Part shown: positions 34,321 through 48,327 of the stretch, one piece after another
How the letters are laid out: each line of letters begins with the position of its first letter
How positions within the stretch are numbered: position 1 is the stretch's first letter
Assembly (NCBI GenBank): GCA_026874595.1
Contig: CM049317.1
Span: 53,771,618-53,835,617 of the forward strand
Reading direction: 5' to 3'
From: Sipunculus nudus
Lineage: Eukaryota > Annelida > Sipuncula > Golfingiida > Sipunculidae
Length of the DNA stretch: 64,000 bases
The notes under the pieces: model-generated
The model's database searches: none
The model's input: the letters and a program-made list of their open reading frames with translations, nothing else
Told to the model about the DNA's origin: nothing
Translations under genes and position numbers: made by a program

Positions 34321-36338
34321 ATTGACGCCAAGGCCTTTCAGCGGTATATCTCAAATGTTTGATGGGAACTTTACGGCAAAACAAGTAATTGTTCAACGGA
34401 CTCTCGAAACAAAAATTATGCGATTTATTTAATTACCAGTCGAGACACAATAATTAAAATCCTTCTAGATTTCCAGAAAATACCAAAAGTTTCTTTAAAA
34501 CTTTGAAATGTTTGATATGATTAATGCAGAATTCAGTCTATTTTCTGTACATCTTTTTAAGAGCACAAATTAGCAACACTGTCGTGGTCTGGTCCTGATT
34601 CAAACAAGCAAAAATGAAATTAATACTTATAAATAAAAAGTTCCAAACTGAAATCGACAGTAGCGAATTCATTTCTGATATCTTTTGTGTATTTATATAT
34701 AACACGAATGGTCGAGTTTCTGTGCATAAAAACACTAATGACCAAGTGGCGAAGTTTTTTTTTTGTATGGCAATACTGAATGTGTGAACTCAGTATGGAA
34801 TTTAAGGAATTAGACGAACTGCTCCCACAATATGGTATCGATCTTAAAAGAGTAAATAGCGGGATCAGAATATGGTTTCCTTGGTTTTGATATCAAGTTT
34901 ATACATTTAACGTGAATTTCGGGATATCAAGTACACACATTCATTTAATATTGAAATATCATGGTTATATATTCATAGTGAATGTCGGGATATCAAGTTT
35001 ATACATTCATTGTGAATGTCGGGATATCAAGTTCATACATTCATGAAGCGTATCAACTGAAAGAAAAATCTGTGATAGGTCCTTTCCATCAGTATCATAT
35101 GGTCAAATTTATCGGGATAGCAAATCAGAAAAATATCCATGATAACTTTTTGAATATTTTCAGCCGATCGGAAAGTTAACACGGGTAACATTTTTACCTC
35201 ACCACTGTTTCAGAGTTGTGGTATTTTAAGCATTTTCTAAATTCTATGAGTCAATTTTCCTAATAAAGAATCAGATTTTAATTAACGTTAATGTCTGAAT
35301 CATCATAATGTCATTTATACAATTGTGTCTTTACGTCCATAAAAAAATACAACCCTCTTTTTCTGTACATGAAAAAAATGCACAATGACATATAAACCCA
35401 ATCATATTTTTTTGCACACAGCTTTGTCAACAAAATTTCATGCTGATTATGTTGGACAGAAAATACAACATTAGAGATGGTCAACTCGATACACTGGTTG
35501 GTATGATAATATTATAAAGTTATTTACTATAATATGAAAGTCAGTATCGGAAGTTAATTACAAAGTGAGTTTGATCCGCAGGATTAAAGCGAGTGTAGAG
35601 TAACAGTTGACGCGTGCATGGTTTTGTCTTTAATCATGGCTACACTGATCAGCAGCGGGCATCCCGGTCAAGGCAGCCACCAAACATGATATATTATACA
35701 ACTTAGTTTATAGGGGCGTCTGTGTCTGTCTTTCTGATTTGGTCGTCTAATTTACGCTCCTCTGACCCCATGTATGAAATTTACCAGTGTGGTATCATTT
35801 TATGATATCTTCAATGTTCAATATATAAATCTAATATAATTTGCGATCGAGGGCAGTGTTATACCCAGAGGAAAGGCATTTCCATAGGCCACTAAATTCC
35901 TTGTCACTGAGGGTGACGAAAATGTTAAATATATCTGAGAGTACACTTTTGTAACCATCCCATGTATGGGTGGGATTCTAAGCTCAGTATGATCTGTGTC
36001 TGTAAACGGGAGAAAACCAATCCGTAATTTGGGTATCTCTTTTTTAAGACAAAATCCTGTTCCTATTATCAGGCTTCATCAAACACTGACTTCGCAATAA
36101 TTTCGAAACCAGTCATTTTAAGTTCGGAGTAAAAAGCGGATGTCACAAGTCGCATGCCGGTATAAGGGGCATACCGCTAATTAGTATTTATTGTGAAACT
36201 ACTGTCACACGAATTTATTTTTGGTCAAATGTTTTCTTTGTTTTATGACATACCCGATTAACGTCACATAACGTAAAAAGGCACTTCCGTCTTTCCATTG
36301 TGCAGCAATGTAATTATATCTTTAATTTCCTGTTTTTG
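34321..36338. other. Unassigned AT-rich DNA with a minisatellite
   Basis: No gene recognised over about 2 kb. A minisatellite lies at 34888-35045. Confidence 0.4.
34888..35045. repeat. Minisatellite, about 42-bp units
   Basis: Units 'gatatcaagtttatacattca..gtgaatgtcgg' recur three to four times; the last two are almost identical. Confidence 0.8.
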
Positions 36339-36897
36339 CTTATATAATTGGTTTTCTTTATCGCTTTAATTTTATGTTTGAAAAGTTATATAGCGAGAGT
36401 ATATCTTGGACTTTGAAAGAAGCCATAAGAATCTTGAACGGAAAACAAAATGGGATATTATGTAATAAGTAACATACGAGATTATTCATCGCCTTCAATA
36501 TATTAAAACAGTCAAACCTTCAAGAAACCGGCTAAAATGCCATTTTATTTCTTCAAACATGGATTGTATATGAGCTTATATAATTGGTGGTTTTCTTTAT
36601 CGCTTTCAATTTATGTTTGAAAATAAAATGAAGTGTGAATTGAGGTTTGTTTATTACTAAATCGGTGGAAATAAATATCAATCACTTCAAGGCAGATAGG
36701 TCACAGTTATATAGCAAGAATATATCTGGGACTTTAAAAGAAGCCATAAGAAGCTTGAACATGAGAGGAAATGGGTTAATTATGTAATTAGTGAAATACG
36801 AGATTATTCATCGCCTTCAATATATCAAAACAGTCGAACCTTCAAGAAACCGGCTAAAATTCCTTTCTATTTCTTCAAACATGGATTGTAAATGAGC
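36339..36897. repeat. Local tandem duplication
   Basis: 36339-36573 and 36574-36897 match in order: 'tatataattggt', 'ttttctttatcgcttt', 'agaagccataagaa', 'cgagattattcatcgccttcaatata' (in parts) and 'tcaagaaaccggctaaaat'. The second copy has about 80 bp inserted. Confidence 0.85.
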
Positions 36898-36961
36898 AGT
36901 TATCAAAACCTGCCTACGCTCATTTGCGGTCTTTTCAGAGGTATCGTATAGATAAACGGAG

Positions 36962-38320
36962 AAGTCAATGCGGGTGGGGGGGGGGGGGGGGGGGGGCTAA
37001 TATCGACAGATCACGTATGCGTGATGAACATAGATTTTGTCAAGAAGATAAAACAAATCAGATTCTGTAACACTAGGCAGCGTGAAATGTCTAGGGGTAT
37101 GAATAAAGAAGTCAGTGGTTCTTTGTTAACAAAAAACTATAATTTATTATCAAAACAACTCTAACATTACAATACACTAAATCAATACAATTACATGATA
37201 CAACAGCATTATAAGAACAAATCAATACAATCATACAGTAAAATAAACAAAGTGCACAGTACCTGAACACCACCATTGTCACAACGATAAGTTCTTTAAA
37301 ATGTATATGCCGGGTGAAAAGTTTACACAAATCCTCTCGGAGAAAAACAGTCCAATGTAAAGCTCTTGTAACAATCCAGAAAGTAAACTTGAGGCAGGCA
37401 GCATTAAATTGTATAGAGTTAGTAAAAGTAGAATCCCTGAAATTACTGGATAATCGGACAGGTCCCACAAGCTGACATACACACGTCTGTGTCCACTGGA
37501 ATATTGTCTCACCTCCCTCTCGGCTCTAAAACACAGCCCCCTATTTATAACTTTTCGCCCCAAGCCGAGACTTTTCCACTTCTCGAACAGTCTAAAGAAT
37601 CTAACACAACACACAGTAAACACGCGATACAGGAATCATCTAGAAAAACGAATGCCGTGTCTCAACATATCAGGGTCCACACATGAGCTCGCTCCGGCTT
37701 GGCCAGGCGAGAAAGCTAGCATGACAACGAGAGTTCAACCAGTACGGATTAAACTGAGAGTGCAACACGTGGCCAGACGCTGGCGCTACATCACGAGTTA
37801 CGCCCGTGTCACAAAATAAAAAGGGCTCCTGTAACAGGGTATATAACCCCCCCCCCCCCCCACCCCCATTTTAGCAAGGGTAAAGGTTAATGTAATCAAC
37901 CCCCTGCTATTCAGAGAATAATATTGATGTATTGGAACTGAAATGTATCAATAATTATAATTATGGTTTGGTTCCATTTCCGGGTTTATCACGAGATACT
38001 TTATATTTAAACCTAGATTAGAATTATTCTACACTAGAAACGGAATACCTACTTTTTTAAATATTATACTTAAATATATTACATTAAGATGTATCATACA
38101 GGCATAAATAACGTTTATATATATGTGTGTAATGTAATATATATATAATATATATGTATATATATATATATATATATCTATCTATATATTTATATATATA
38201 TATATGCATGTATATATATTAATATTTATAAGGTTGTCCCAACTTTGAACCTCCCCCACCCCCCAACACACACAAAAACGCACACAGACACACACACTCA
38301 AAGATAAATTGACGCCACTG
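36962..38320 (-). mobile_element. hAT-type element carrying an LTR (left arm copy)
   Basis: The right end is the complement of 'CAGTGGCGTCAAT' at 38308-38320; the left end retains 'gtcaatg' plus a G run. After removing the LTR at 36997-37836, the interior matches 43379-44695 in inverted orientation ('agcaagggtaaaggttaatgta', 'attcagagaataatatt', 'ggttgtcccaactttgaac' in parts). No ORF. Confidence 0.7.
36997..37836 (-). mobile_element. Solo LTR (family L), minus strand
   Basis: Reverse complement of the LTR at 43515-44352: it begins TGTTACAGGAGCCC, and contains 'ttataaataggggg'-type TATA, 'gagacaatattccag', 'aataaattatag' and the 'aagaagtcagtg' / 'ctagacattt' region. It ends in a G run inside the hAT element, lacking the terminal TGTAACA. 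The frames at 37112-37623 lie inside it and are not a gene. Confidence 0.82.
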
Positions 38321-39065
38321 CAGGAGCCAATTTAGTAAACGAAACGTCGCAGCGAATCAACGAACCACTCTTATACTTAAGCGGAAGAAAGACCCTAGGA
38401 AGCAGCCCTATATCGTTTGACACCAATGGCAATGAGTCGTAAACTCCTGTTGACGAGTCGCCTCTTTTTCTCCGTTCCTCTTTACTAATTAACACTTTAA
38501 CTAATAATTTATTTCCCTGAATAGCACACATGCAATTACGATGATTAGGTAGTTAAATGTAATTAGTACCTGGTAATCACAGCCTGTTATATAATTATCA
38601 GTTTATTAAATTTAATTATCGTCTAAAATATTTTAAATCGTATATAAATGTGTGTATATATCATTTTAGTGAGAGATTTAAACATGGGGTATTAAAACGG
38701 AAACTTAGTTTTTATTTTAATAAATAAATGCCCAATGACACGCATATAGCGTGGTGACGTGTATATCGAAACCCCATACAGTCACGATATGTCGCAAAAA
38801 CGAAAGCTGAGATTTTACGGTTTATGGCATTTAATTACTGTGAACTATTTATTCCGAGGACACCAGACAGTGTAAGTTAACTCAGATGACGATAAATACT
38901 GCTCCGCTTCCAATTGCATTCTCTCACACCGATGCGTCGATGGCGTCGAGTCAACAGCTACAGTGTGCATTCAATAAGGTCTTGTGTTTCTGACAGTAAC
39001 AATATCAGTGCCAACTTCAGTCAGTTTCTGCCTTTTATTTCTAAATACCATTATGATATTGATAA
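38321..39065 (+). repeat. Inverted duplication, left arm
   Basis: About 745 bp, reverse complement of 42595-43378. Shared stretches include 'gctgagattttacggtttatggcatttaatta' (in parts), 'gaggacaccagacagtgtaagttaactcaga' (in parts) and 'cagtcagtttctgcctttt'. Roughly 10-15% diverged by eye. No gene recognised. Confidence 0.85.
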
Positions 39066-39140
39066 AGCCGATTCTAGTTGTCTATAGTCATATTTATATA
39101 TATGAACTACAAATACTTCATATTTTATTTTGCAAATGTT

Positions 39141-39312
39141 ATACATTAAAACCCTGCCTAACGACCTCCTCGGTTTGGCGACCACTTTAAAACAACGACC
39201 ATATTTTACGGGTCCCGATTCTTTTTCGTTCTGTATGTAAGCCCTCGCTTAGATGACGATCTCGGGAATGCGAAGACTTTATTAAGGTCTCGGTGGTGGC
39301 CGTAATTTATCA
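39141..39312. mobile_element. MITE, mariner/Tc-like (second copy)
   Basis: Matches 7832-8010: 'ttggcgaccac.t.aaaacaacgacca', 'cgcttagatgac', 'tcg..aatgcga' and 'tcggtggtggccgtaat'. The terminal repeats are weaker. Confidence 0.65.
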
Positions 39313-39584
39313 TTTTTTTCTGTATTAATTTATTTTTCCCACACTGCTCTACAGTTGCTGCATGCACATACTCCTTACCAACTGTTAGGCACTTTGAGAT
39401 TCACGTGACCTGAATACAATGGATTCCCAAATAACCCCAGCGTGCACATGCAGTATACATACCCTATGACAATCAGCTGCATCTGAAACAAGTTGAATCC
39501 AGGTCTTATTGGCCTGACTTGATGGGCAACTTCCTTAGCTAAGCTTAGTTAGCCGGGTTCACCTCAATTAAGAGAAGTTTGATG

Positions 39585-39935
39585 TATCGGCCTGAAATGT
39601 TGGCCTCATCATGCATCTTTAATAGCTTTTCGTACACAAGACTGGTGTCGCCACTTACAATGATTTTTTGCAAAATGTATTTCCCTGCTTATTTCTCAGA
39701 AGGGACTTGATAGATTTAACATATCAGCCTGAAATTGTGCATTCCCATACATCTCGGATAGTTTTGTTGTATACAAGACTTGTGGCGCCACCTACAATTG
39801 TTTGTGGGTTTTATGCAGCTGTGCACATAGTTTAAAATATCTGCATGAAATTGTGTATAGCCATACATCTTTGTATGGCTTTCTCATGCACATGACAGTT
39901 GGCGCCACCTATAATCATTATTGTCTTGTGTACAC
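39585..39935. repeat. Three ~125-bp tandem units
   Basis: Units share 'ctgaaat', 'catacatct', 'acaagac' and end in 'tggcgccacctacaat'. The GGCGCCACC core recalls the units inside the element at 45181-47901. Confidence 0.75.
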
Positions 39936-40150
39936 CCATGCAATTATTTCAGGAAAGACGCTTGTGTAATTGGTGCTTGTACTGGGGTTCAAAACGTTTT
40001 GTACTTGCATTGTACATGTACATGTTTAACATGTACTTGAAAACTAATCAAGTAGTTTTCAAATAATAACCAAGCATGTTATCATGGGAGCATTATAAAT
40101 GATGAATATTCGATTGCACAGGGTCGCATTAGGGATGTAGGGCTTTTTAC

Positions 40151-40470
40151 CAGGGGCGTCAATGTTATCATCCCCCCCCCCCCCCACCCCGCTATTCAGA
40201 GAATAATATTTATATATTGTAAATGAATTATATTAAAAAATATAATTCTAGACTTTGGTTCCATTCATGAGTTTACCTTGAAAAAATATGTCTAAAACTG
40301 GTTTAGAATTAACTTATACTGAAACATAATACCTTATTTTCTAAAACCTTATAATTAATCGTATATATTTAAAATGTGATTAAGTATATATATTGAAATG
40401 TGTCATACAAACGGTAAAAAGGTATATATGTGACATAATGTGTGTGTGAGGATGTGTGTGTGTAAAAGAT
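40151..40470. mobile_element. hAT-type MITE, partial copy
   Basis: Starts CAGGGGCGTCAATG, then 'ttatcatcccc', a C run, 'ctattcagagaataatatt' and 'tttggttccatt', as in the copies at 37.8 and 44.5 kb. The opposite terminus is not found. Confidence 0.65.
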
Positions 40471-41275
<805 letters not shown>

Positions 41276-41974
41276 GAGAAGACCAATGCACCTGATGGGG
41301 GAGGGTTTTGGAGGGGGACACCCACAATGTGGAAGTCGTAATTCTTGGGCACTTTCCTTGGTATGTATAATGAATTCCAAGTCCTTAATGCACTGAAATA
41401 TCTTATATTATAGGCCTGCAACCTTCTAAAATGCCCCATTCGTGTGTCTCGGTGTTTTTATAAAAAGCACATTATAATTAAAATACACAATTTTACACTA
41501 TCATGAACATCGTGAACTCTGTGCTGCATGCATTCCTTTTGCTTCTGTTGATTTTCAACTGCCGCAGGATAGGTCGTGGTGTTAATATGACCTGATAGGG
41601 TTGTGAAAAAAAACAACATCGATACTTCACCAGATCTATACCGAAATTTACTTATGAACTTAAACTGGGCGAAGTACAATGAATTATAATTTTACATTGA
41701 TTAAGCTTTGTATAAAGCATTTTTTGCACAGTCTTTCTACAAGGAGAAAGCATTCTATTCACATCTTTATAAAAGCGGTTTTACTTTATCTGAGTTTCCT
41801 GGGAAGCAGCTGCCGGAGGGGTATGGTAGGGGGGGGGGGGTGGGGTTCGGGTCGACCATGGCAAATCTCACTGATTTCCCGGCTGTAAAGGGACCTATTT
41901 ACAAAAAATGCATGATAAATATTCAGGATATATAGTTTTGTTTTTCTTACAATGTTGTAGTATCTTTCAATAGG
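41276..41974. other. Unassigned DNA
   Basis: No gene recognised. The frames 41679-41935 overlap a G run and have no support. Confidence 0.4.
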
Positions 41975-42420
41975 TCGTTCTCATACCGTTTGCTTACTCC
42001 TGTACACAAGTAGAAATATAATTGCACCGGGAGCAATTACTATCGTAAAACAAGTGTAGCGTACATGCCATCTGGTATCCAGTGGCGCTGCTACCTTTAA
42101 CCAAGCTTTTATCCCCCAAGCTTCAAACCGCTGTATCTTATGCGTTTCGTCATCCAGTTTTTCCCCTTATGTGGCAGTTGTCGCGCATGCGTAAGGCCGG
42201 ACCTTTGGTCACGCTCTCTTGCTAGGGTAAACATAGCCAAGTTAATTGTTTTTACTCACACACAGAATCATAACAAAGTGTAAAACATGTCAATTGGAGA
42301 GAGTAATTATGTGTTCCGGCAGTATTATGTCGGGAAACTACTGAAATATAAGGGAATTTACGTAATAGCGTCAGATAATAAACATATAACTATAAATGTT
42401 TTTTTACCTCTCAGTCCCGT
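41975..42420 (+). repeat. Block Y / repeat R1, third copy
   Basis: Matches the first part of block Y: 'gcttactcctgtac', 'ttgcaccggg', 'aagcttcaaaccg.cgt', 'gccggacct', 'gtcacgc' and 'aaacatataactataaatgttt' (in parts). It lacks the promoter-like end and stops before a (TA)n tract. Confidence 0.65.
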
Positions 42421-42594
42421 TGTCCAATCCAGGCCACAGAAGCCGGTCGTATCACAGAAGGACTTTAGTTTCATATATATATATATATATATATATATTA
42501 GTATTTGATGACACACCTGAAATAACTTGGTTAACAAACAACTGGAGTAATTCCTTTATCAAGGATATATAAATATGACTTAAGACAACGGGAT

Positions 42595-43008
42595 TTGGTG
42601 TGATCAATATCAATATTTAGAAATTAAAGGCAGAAACTGACTGAAGTCGGCAATGGTATTGTTACGGTCAGAAACACAAGACCATATTAAAGGCTGAGTC
42701 ACTGTAGCTGTTGATTCGACGCCATCAACACATAAGTGTGGAAGAATGTAATTGGAAGCGAAGCAGTATTTATCGTCATCTGAGTTAACTTACACTGTCT
42801 GGTGTCCTCGGAATAAATTGTTCACAGTAATTAAATGCCATAAACCGTAAAATCTCAGTTTTCTTTTTTGCGATATATCGTGACTTTATGGGGTTTCTAT
42901 ATCCACGTCACAACGATATATGCGTGTCATTGGACATTTATTAATTAAAAATAAAACTAAGTTTTCCGTTTTTAATACCCCATCTTTCTATCTCTCTCAG
43001 AATAATAT

Positions 43009-43078
<70 letters not shown>

Positions 43079-43378
43079 GATTAAATATATTTCTGACGTT
43101 TATTAAATTTAAATAAACTGATAATTATATGACAGGCTGTGATTACCACGTACTAATTACATTTGACAATCTAATCGTCGTAATTGCATGTGTGCTATTA
43201 GGGGAAATAAATAATCAGTTAAAGTGTTAATTAGTAAAGAGGAACGGAGAAAAAAGGCGACTCATCAACACGATGTCAATCGATAGAGTGCTGATTCCCG
43301 GGGTCTTACTTTCCGCGAGAATATAACACAGTGTTTCGTTGATTCGCTGCGACGTTTCTTTTTCTAAATTGGCTCCTG
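42595..43378 (-). repeat. Inverted duplication, right arm
   Basis: Reverse complement of 38321-39065, ending exactly at the hAT terminus at 43379. A long (TA)n at 43012-43079 interrupts it. Confidence 0.85.
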
Positions 43379-43468
43379 CAGTGGCGTCAAATTATCTGTG
43401 AGAGTGTATGTTTGTGTGCGTTTTGGTGTGTGTTGGAGGGGGGGGGTGTTCAAAGTTGGGACAACTTT

Positions 43469-43518
<50 letters not shown>

Positions 43519-44366
43519 ACAGGTGTCCTTTCTATTGTGTGACACGGGCGTAGGTCGTGATGTAGCGTGTGGCCGCTTGTTGCACTCTCAGTTTAATCAG
43601 TACTGATTGAACTCTCGTCGTCATGCTAGCTTGGGGCTTTCTCGCCTGGCCGAGGCGGGGCGAGCTCAAATGTGAACCCTAATATGTTGAGACACAGCGA
43701 TGTTTTTTCTAGATGATTCCTATAACGTGTGTACTGTGTTAAATTCTTTAGATTGTTCGAGAAATAGAAGCTTCTCGGCTTGAGGTGAACAGTTATATAA
43801 AGAGGCTGTGTTTTAGAGCCGAGAGAGATGTTAGAGAATATTCCAGCGGACACAGACGTGTGTATGTCAGTTTGTGGGACCTGACCGATTATCCAGTAAT
43901 TTCAGGGATTCTATTATTACTAACTCTATACAATTTAATGCTGCCTGCTTCAAGTTTACTTTCTGGATTGTTACAAGAGCTTTACATTGGACTGTTATTC
44001 TCCGAGAGAATTCGTGTGAACTGCTCGCCGGCTTGCACATTTTAAAGAACTTATCGTTGTGACAGTGGTGGTACCCAGGTACTGTGCTCTTTTTTATTTT
44101 ACTGTGTGATTGTATTGATTTGCTGTTATACTCTGTCATTTTATTGATTTGGTGTATTGTAATGATAGGGTTGTTTCAAGAATAAATTAGTTATTTTTTA
44201 ACAAAAAAACACTGACTTCTTTATTCATTCCCCTAGACATTTCACGCTGTCTAGTGTTACAGAATATAATTTTTTTAACTCCTTATTCTTTTTATCTCCA
44301 AAATTTATGTGCAACACGCATACGTGATCTGTTGATATTAGGTGATGTAACAATATATATTACATT

Positions 44367-44405
<39 letters not shown>

Positions 44406-44695
44406 TTTTTAATTTCTGTATTAAACATCTTTAATGTATTACTTTTAAGTAAAATATTTAAAAAAAAGTAGGTATATGATTATAATGTAGATTAATTCTA
44501 AACCAGTTAAAATATCTCGTCATAAACACAAAAATGGAACCAAACTAATTCAAATTAATGATACATTTAATTTCCAATAGATAAATATTATTCTTCGGAG
44601 AGCAGGGGGGTTGATTACATTGACCTTTACCCTTGCTAAAAAGTGTGGGTGTGTGTCGGGGGGGGGGGGTTATATATCAGTATTGTCGTCCCTTT
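43379..44695 (+). mobile_element. hAT-type element carrying an LTR (right arm copy)
   Basis: Starts CAGTGGCGTCAAA at the arm boundary. An LTR (43515-44352) splits its (TA)n interior. The far end retains 'attctt.ggagag.agggggg', 'gattacattgacc', 'ccttgctaaaaagtg' and a worn 'attgtcgtccct' terminus. No ORF. Confidence 0.75.
43515..44352 (+). mobile_element. Solo LTR (family L)
   Basis: 838 bp, TGTTACAGGTGTCC to GATGTAACA, flanked by 'atat' on both sides (possible 4-bp TSD, but inside a TA tract, so weak). It contains 'ttatataaag', an AATAAA in 'aagaataaatt' and the shared 'cactgacttctttattcattcc'. The frames 43785-44062 lie inside it. Confidence 0.85.
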
Positions 44696-45180
44696 TTGTC
44701 TTTACGATACATCTGAAAAGACCGCAAATGAGCGTAGGCAGGTTTTGGTCTTTGGCACAAGATCAACAGAATTTTTTAGCTATATTGGTGAAATTTGAAT
44801 GTGAAGCCAAGATAATTCACTTTGGACAAATTGATTGTTACTGAGGATGCTGAGAGGAGAATCGTGTTCTCTATGCCATGTTTTATGCAGTAGGAAGTGT
44901 GACCATGGCAACCGAATGATGGATACAAAACTTTTGCCAGCAATATGCTGAGAAAGAAAACAACAGGAAATGCTCATGCTCAAGTTAAATATGGGGTGCT
45001 CAAAAATTTTCAAGGTGCATGTGAAATGGTCTGCATATAGCGATGTGTTTCCCTATAAATTTCATAGTGTGTAATATAAGAGGTTCCTGTTAGGTTCCAT
45101 AAAAATACCCTAGGGAGATTCCGAATGAACCATGTTTCAGTTGGAACCCTATAGGTTCCCCAATCAGTGCTCTGCAATAA
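44696..45180. other. Unassigned DNA flanking a Helentron-like element
   Basis: No gene recognised. Short 'ggttcc..aacc' motifs occur at about 45090-45165 and again after the element at 47912. Confidence 0.4.
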
Positions 45181-47901
45181 CTAGTGGCCCATGGGCCATG
45201 ACGCTCAGCTGAATTCAAGGAATATTGAATAATGAGGATAATGACAGCCAGAGTGCAAACAAATCATGAATATTGTGAAGAGTCCTTAGAAATGGGTTTC
45301 AGTGGGCTTTTGGACAGATGACAACTTCATTTGAAGGTCTCATAAATAGAAAGAAAATGCGTAAAAATCTGAAAAAAATACAGGTAGTGCCACCAGTCTG
45401 CAGGAACTGATGAAACACTCCATGATCAATATATATCCCAAGAATCATGGCTATCAAGGCATTAGTTATTCAGATACTGGAGCTTTTGTTTGTATCAAAT
45501 TTTTAACTAGAATATGGGTAGTCGACAAGCGACTACGTGTATCCGCCGAAATCTGAGTGGGACGGGTGAAGTGAGTAACATAGGGAAATAGAGTGAGGTG
45601 TGTTGCATATTAGCATGGATGTCTGCAGCCGAAATGTGTATGTAATTGTGCCCATAAATGTAGGTTGCGCCACCTGCCACAAAATCCAGAAAGCTATCCA
45701 AGATGTATAAACCTGCACAATTTTAGGCAGATAAGTCAAACCAGTGCAGAGATAGGAGTGATTTTATCCCAAGGCAGACAAAAAGACGGACGCTGTGCAA
45801 AAATGGTTGCAGGTGGCGCCACCAGTTTGCGTATGATAAAGAGCTATGTGAGATCTATACACTTCAAAAATTTTGGCCCAATCGGTCAAACGGTTCCCGA
45901 GATATAAGCCTGGATGTCTGCAGCGTTAACATAAATGTAGGTGGCGCCATCTGCCACAAAATCAAGAAAGCTATCCAAGATGTATAAACCTGCACTATTT
46001 TAGGCAGACAAGTCAAACCAGTGCAGAGATATGAGTGATTTTATCCCGAGGCAGACAAGCAGACGGACGCTGTGCAAAAATGGTTGCAGGTGGCGCCACC
46101 AGTTTTACGTATGATAAAGAGCTATGTGAGGTCTATACACATGCAATATTTTGGCCCAATCGGTCAAACGGTTCCCGAGATATGAGCTTGGATGTTTGCA
46201 GCATAAACGTGAATGTAGGTGGCACCACCTGTCATAAAATCAATAACGCTGTCCAGGATGTATACGCATGCAAAATTTCAGGTGGATAAGTCCAACCAAT
46301 TCAGAGATATGAGTGATTTTATCCCAAGGCAGATGAACAGATGGACACTGTGCAAAAATAGTTGCAGGTGGCGCCATCATTTTTTATGTATGTTATAAAG
46401 CTATCCAAGGGCTACATTTTGGCAAAATATTTTTCGGATTGGTAAAACGGTTCCCGAGATATGTGGGTTAATGTGTCATAACAGACGCACAGACGGATAC
46501 AGAGCGCAGAGGAAAGGTCAGAGGTCAAAACAAAATCCGGGCACAGTAGTTCACATGTGACCCGAACATAATCCCGGGTTTCGTAAAAGTTCGCCCAGCA
46601 GTTACGGAGTTCTCTGGACACCTACGTGGCGGCGGCGTCCGGCTGAAAACATAGTATCCGCAAAACTCTGTTTTGGCGGATACAATTATTCTTGGGGGTA
46701 TTTACGAGCCCTATAGCTCGGAGAATATGGGTTACAGAGACTTTTTCATGGACCTCCCTGGATATTAAATTCGAAGATTCCAGGTCCAGTGGTTACGATT
46801 TGTGCCCTGTTAACAGATGACAGTTTCATTGTAGGTCTGAAAAAAAGAGAAAAAACATTCGTAAAAATTGGATAATATACAGGTGGCGCCACCAGTATGT
46901 AGAAAGTGATGGAACATCCCATGATCAAAATTCATGTAAAGAATCATGGTGATCAATGCATTAGTTATTCAGACACGAGCTTTTGTATCAAATTTTCATT
47001 ATTCTGGGGGGTACTTTGGAGCCCCATAGCTCAAAGGATATGGGTAACAGAGACCTAATTTTAGGTTTCCAAGGAGACTTTTCATGGGCCTCCCTGCATG
47101 TCAACAGAGAAGATTCTAGGTCGAGTCGTTATAATTTGTGCCCTGTTAACAGATGACTGCATCTTAAGAGGTCTCAAAAAATGGAGAAAAACATTTGTAA
47201 AAATAAAAAAAAAAAAAACAGGTGGCGCCACCAGACTGCAGAAACTGATGAAAACATTCCATGATCAATATACATGCAAAGAATCATGGCGATTATTACA
47301 ATAGTTGTTCAGATACTTGAGCTTGTGTATCAATTTTTCCATTATTCTGGGGGGTACTTCAGAACCCCATAGCTCAGAGGTTATGGGTAACGGAGACCTA
47401 ATTTCAGGTTTCCACAGAGACTTTTCATGGGCCTCCCCGCATGTCAAGTGAGAAGATTCTAGGTCCAGTCGTTACGATTTGTGCCCTGTCAGCAGATGAC
47501 CACATCTTAAGAGGTCTCAAAAATAGAAGAAAAAAATTCGTAAAAATAAAAAAAAAATACAGGTGGCGCCACGGGACTGCAGAAACTGATGAAACACTCC
47601 ATGATTAATATCCATGCAAAAAATCATGGTGATCACTGCATTAGTTGTTCAGATAATTAAGCTTTTGTATCAAATTTACCATTATTCTGGGGGGGGGGGG
47701 GGTACTTCAGAGCCCCATAGCTCAAAGAATATGGGTAACAGAGACATAATTTCAGGTTTCCAAAGAGTTTTTTTTATGAAACTTTCAGGATTTCAAGTTA
47801 CAAGATTCTAGGTCCAGCAGTTACAGTTTGTGCCCTGTTAACGGACGGACGACGGACAAAGAGTGATCACTATAGCTCAGATGACTTAGTCAGCTGAGCT
47901 A
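45181..47901 (-). mobile_element. Helentron-like element, family A, with internal tandem repeats
   Basis: The minus-strand 3' end reads 'CAGCTGAGCGTCAT', the palindrome GGCCCATGGGCC and 'ACTAG' next to TT. The minus-strand 5' end is 'AGCTCAGCTGAC', so CAGCTGAGC forms the paired (sub)terminal repeats. The interior carries about four units of ~320-341 bp marked by 'ggtggcgccac' at about 45382, 46881, 47220 and 47561. A second element (45507-46683) is nested in the first unit. No ORF with Rep/helicase motifs. Confidence 0.8.
45507..46683 (-). mobile_element. Helentron-like element, family B, nested in family A
   Basis: The minus-strand 5' end is GTATCCGCC, which also folds with 'GCGGATAC' 20 bp inward into a terminal hairpin (46654-46683). 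The minus-strand 3' end is GGCGGATAC, then hairpin GTAGTCG-CTTGT-CGACTAC (45518-45536), then CCCATATTCTAG next to TT. The interior has three units of ~278 bp ('gccacaaaatc.agaaagct' at about 45668, 45947 and 46224). Removing it restores the host unit reading 'gtatcaaattttt.attattct'. Confidence 0.85.
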
Positions 47902-48327
47902 AAAAACATTTTGGTTCTGCCTGGAACCCTTTTTCTTAAAAGTAAGGGACAACAGAAACATTGCCATTACAAACATCGATTATCCATTTGTTTAAAGTCA
48001 TTTATTGGGAGGTTCTTAAAATATGGCTTTCCCCAATTCGAAAATAATGTTACGTTATGACGATATAGCTTGAAACAATCATTCGGAATCCATTATTTGT
48101 GGTTCATTTTCATGTTATCGACCAGGAACGATTGTTTTTGCAAATGTCTTTACAAATGCAAAAGACCTTATCTGGTACTTAATTCTGGTATTTTTGTTAA
48201 ATTCTGGCATTTGTTTATTTCTTCCAGAAAAATCAGAAATGTGGACACTGACCAACGATCGGAAAAATATCAAACTGGCCGCGAGCTATCGATCTGTCAG
48301 CATGCCCGCACGTACACGTTTTATTAA
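47902..48327. other. Unassigned DNA
   Basis: No gene or named repeat recognised. Confidence 0.4.

Noticed and set aside
37112-37623. Overlapping minus-strand frames of 114-118 codons, with similar ones at 43785-44062
   Set aside because: They lie inside family L solo LTRs, which explains the similarity of the two sets.
45665-46289. Plus-strand frames of 80 and 84 codons with similar peptides
   Set aside because: They are tandem repeat units of a non-coding Helentron-like element; similarity reflects the DNA repeat.
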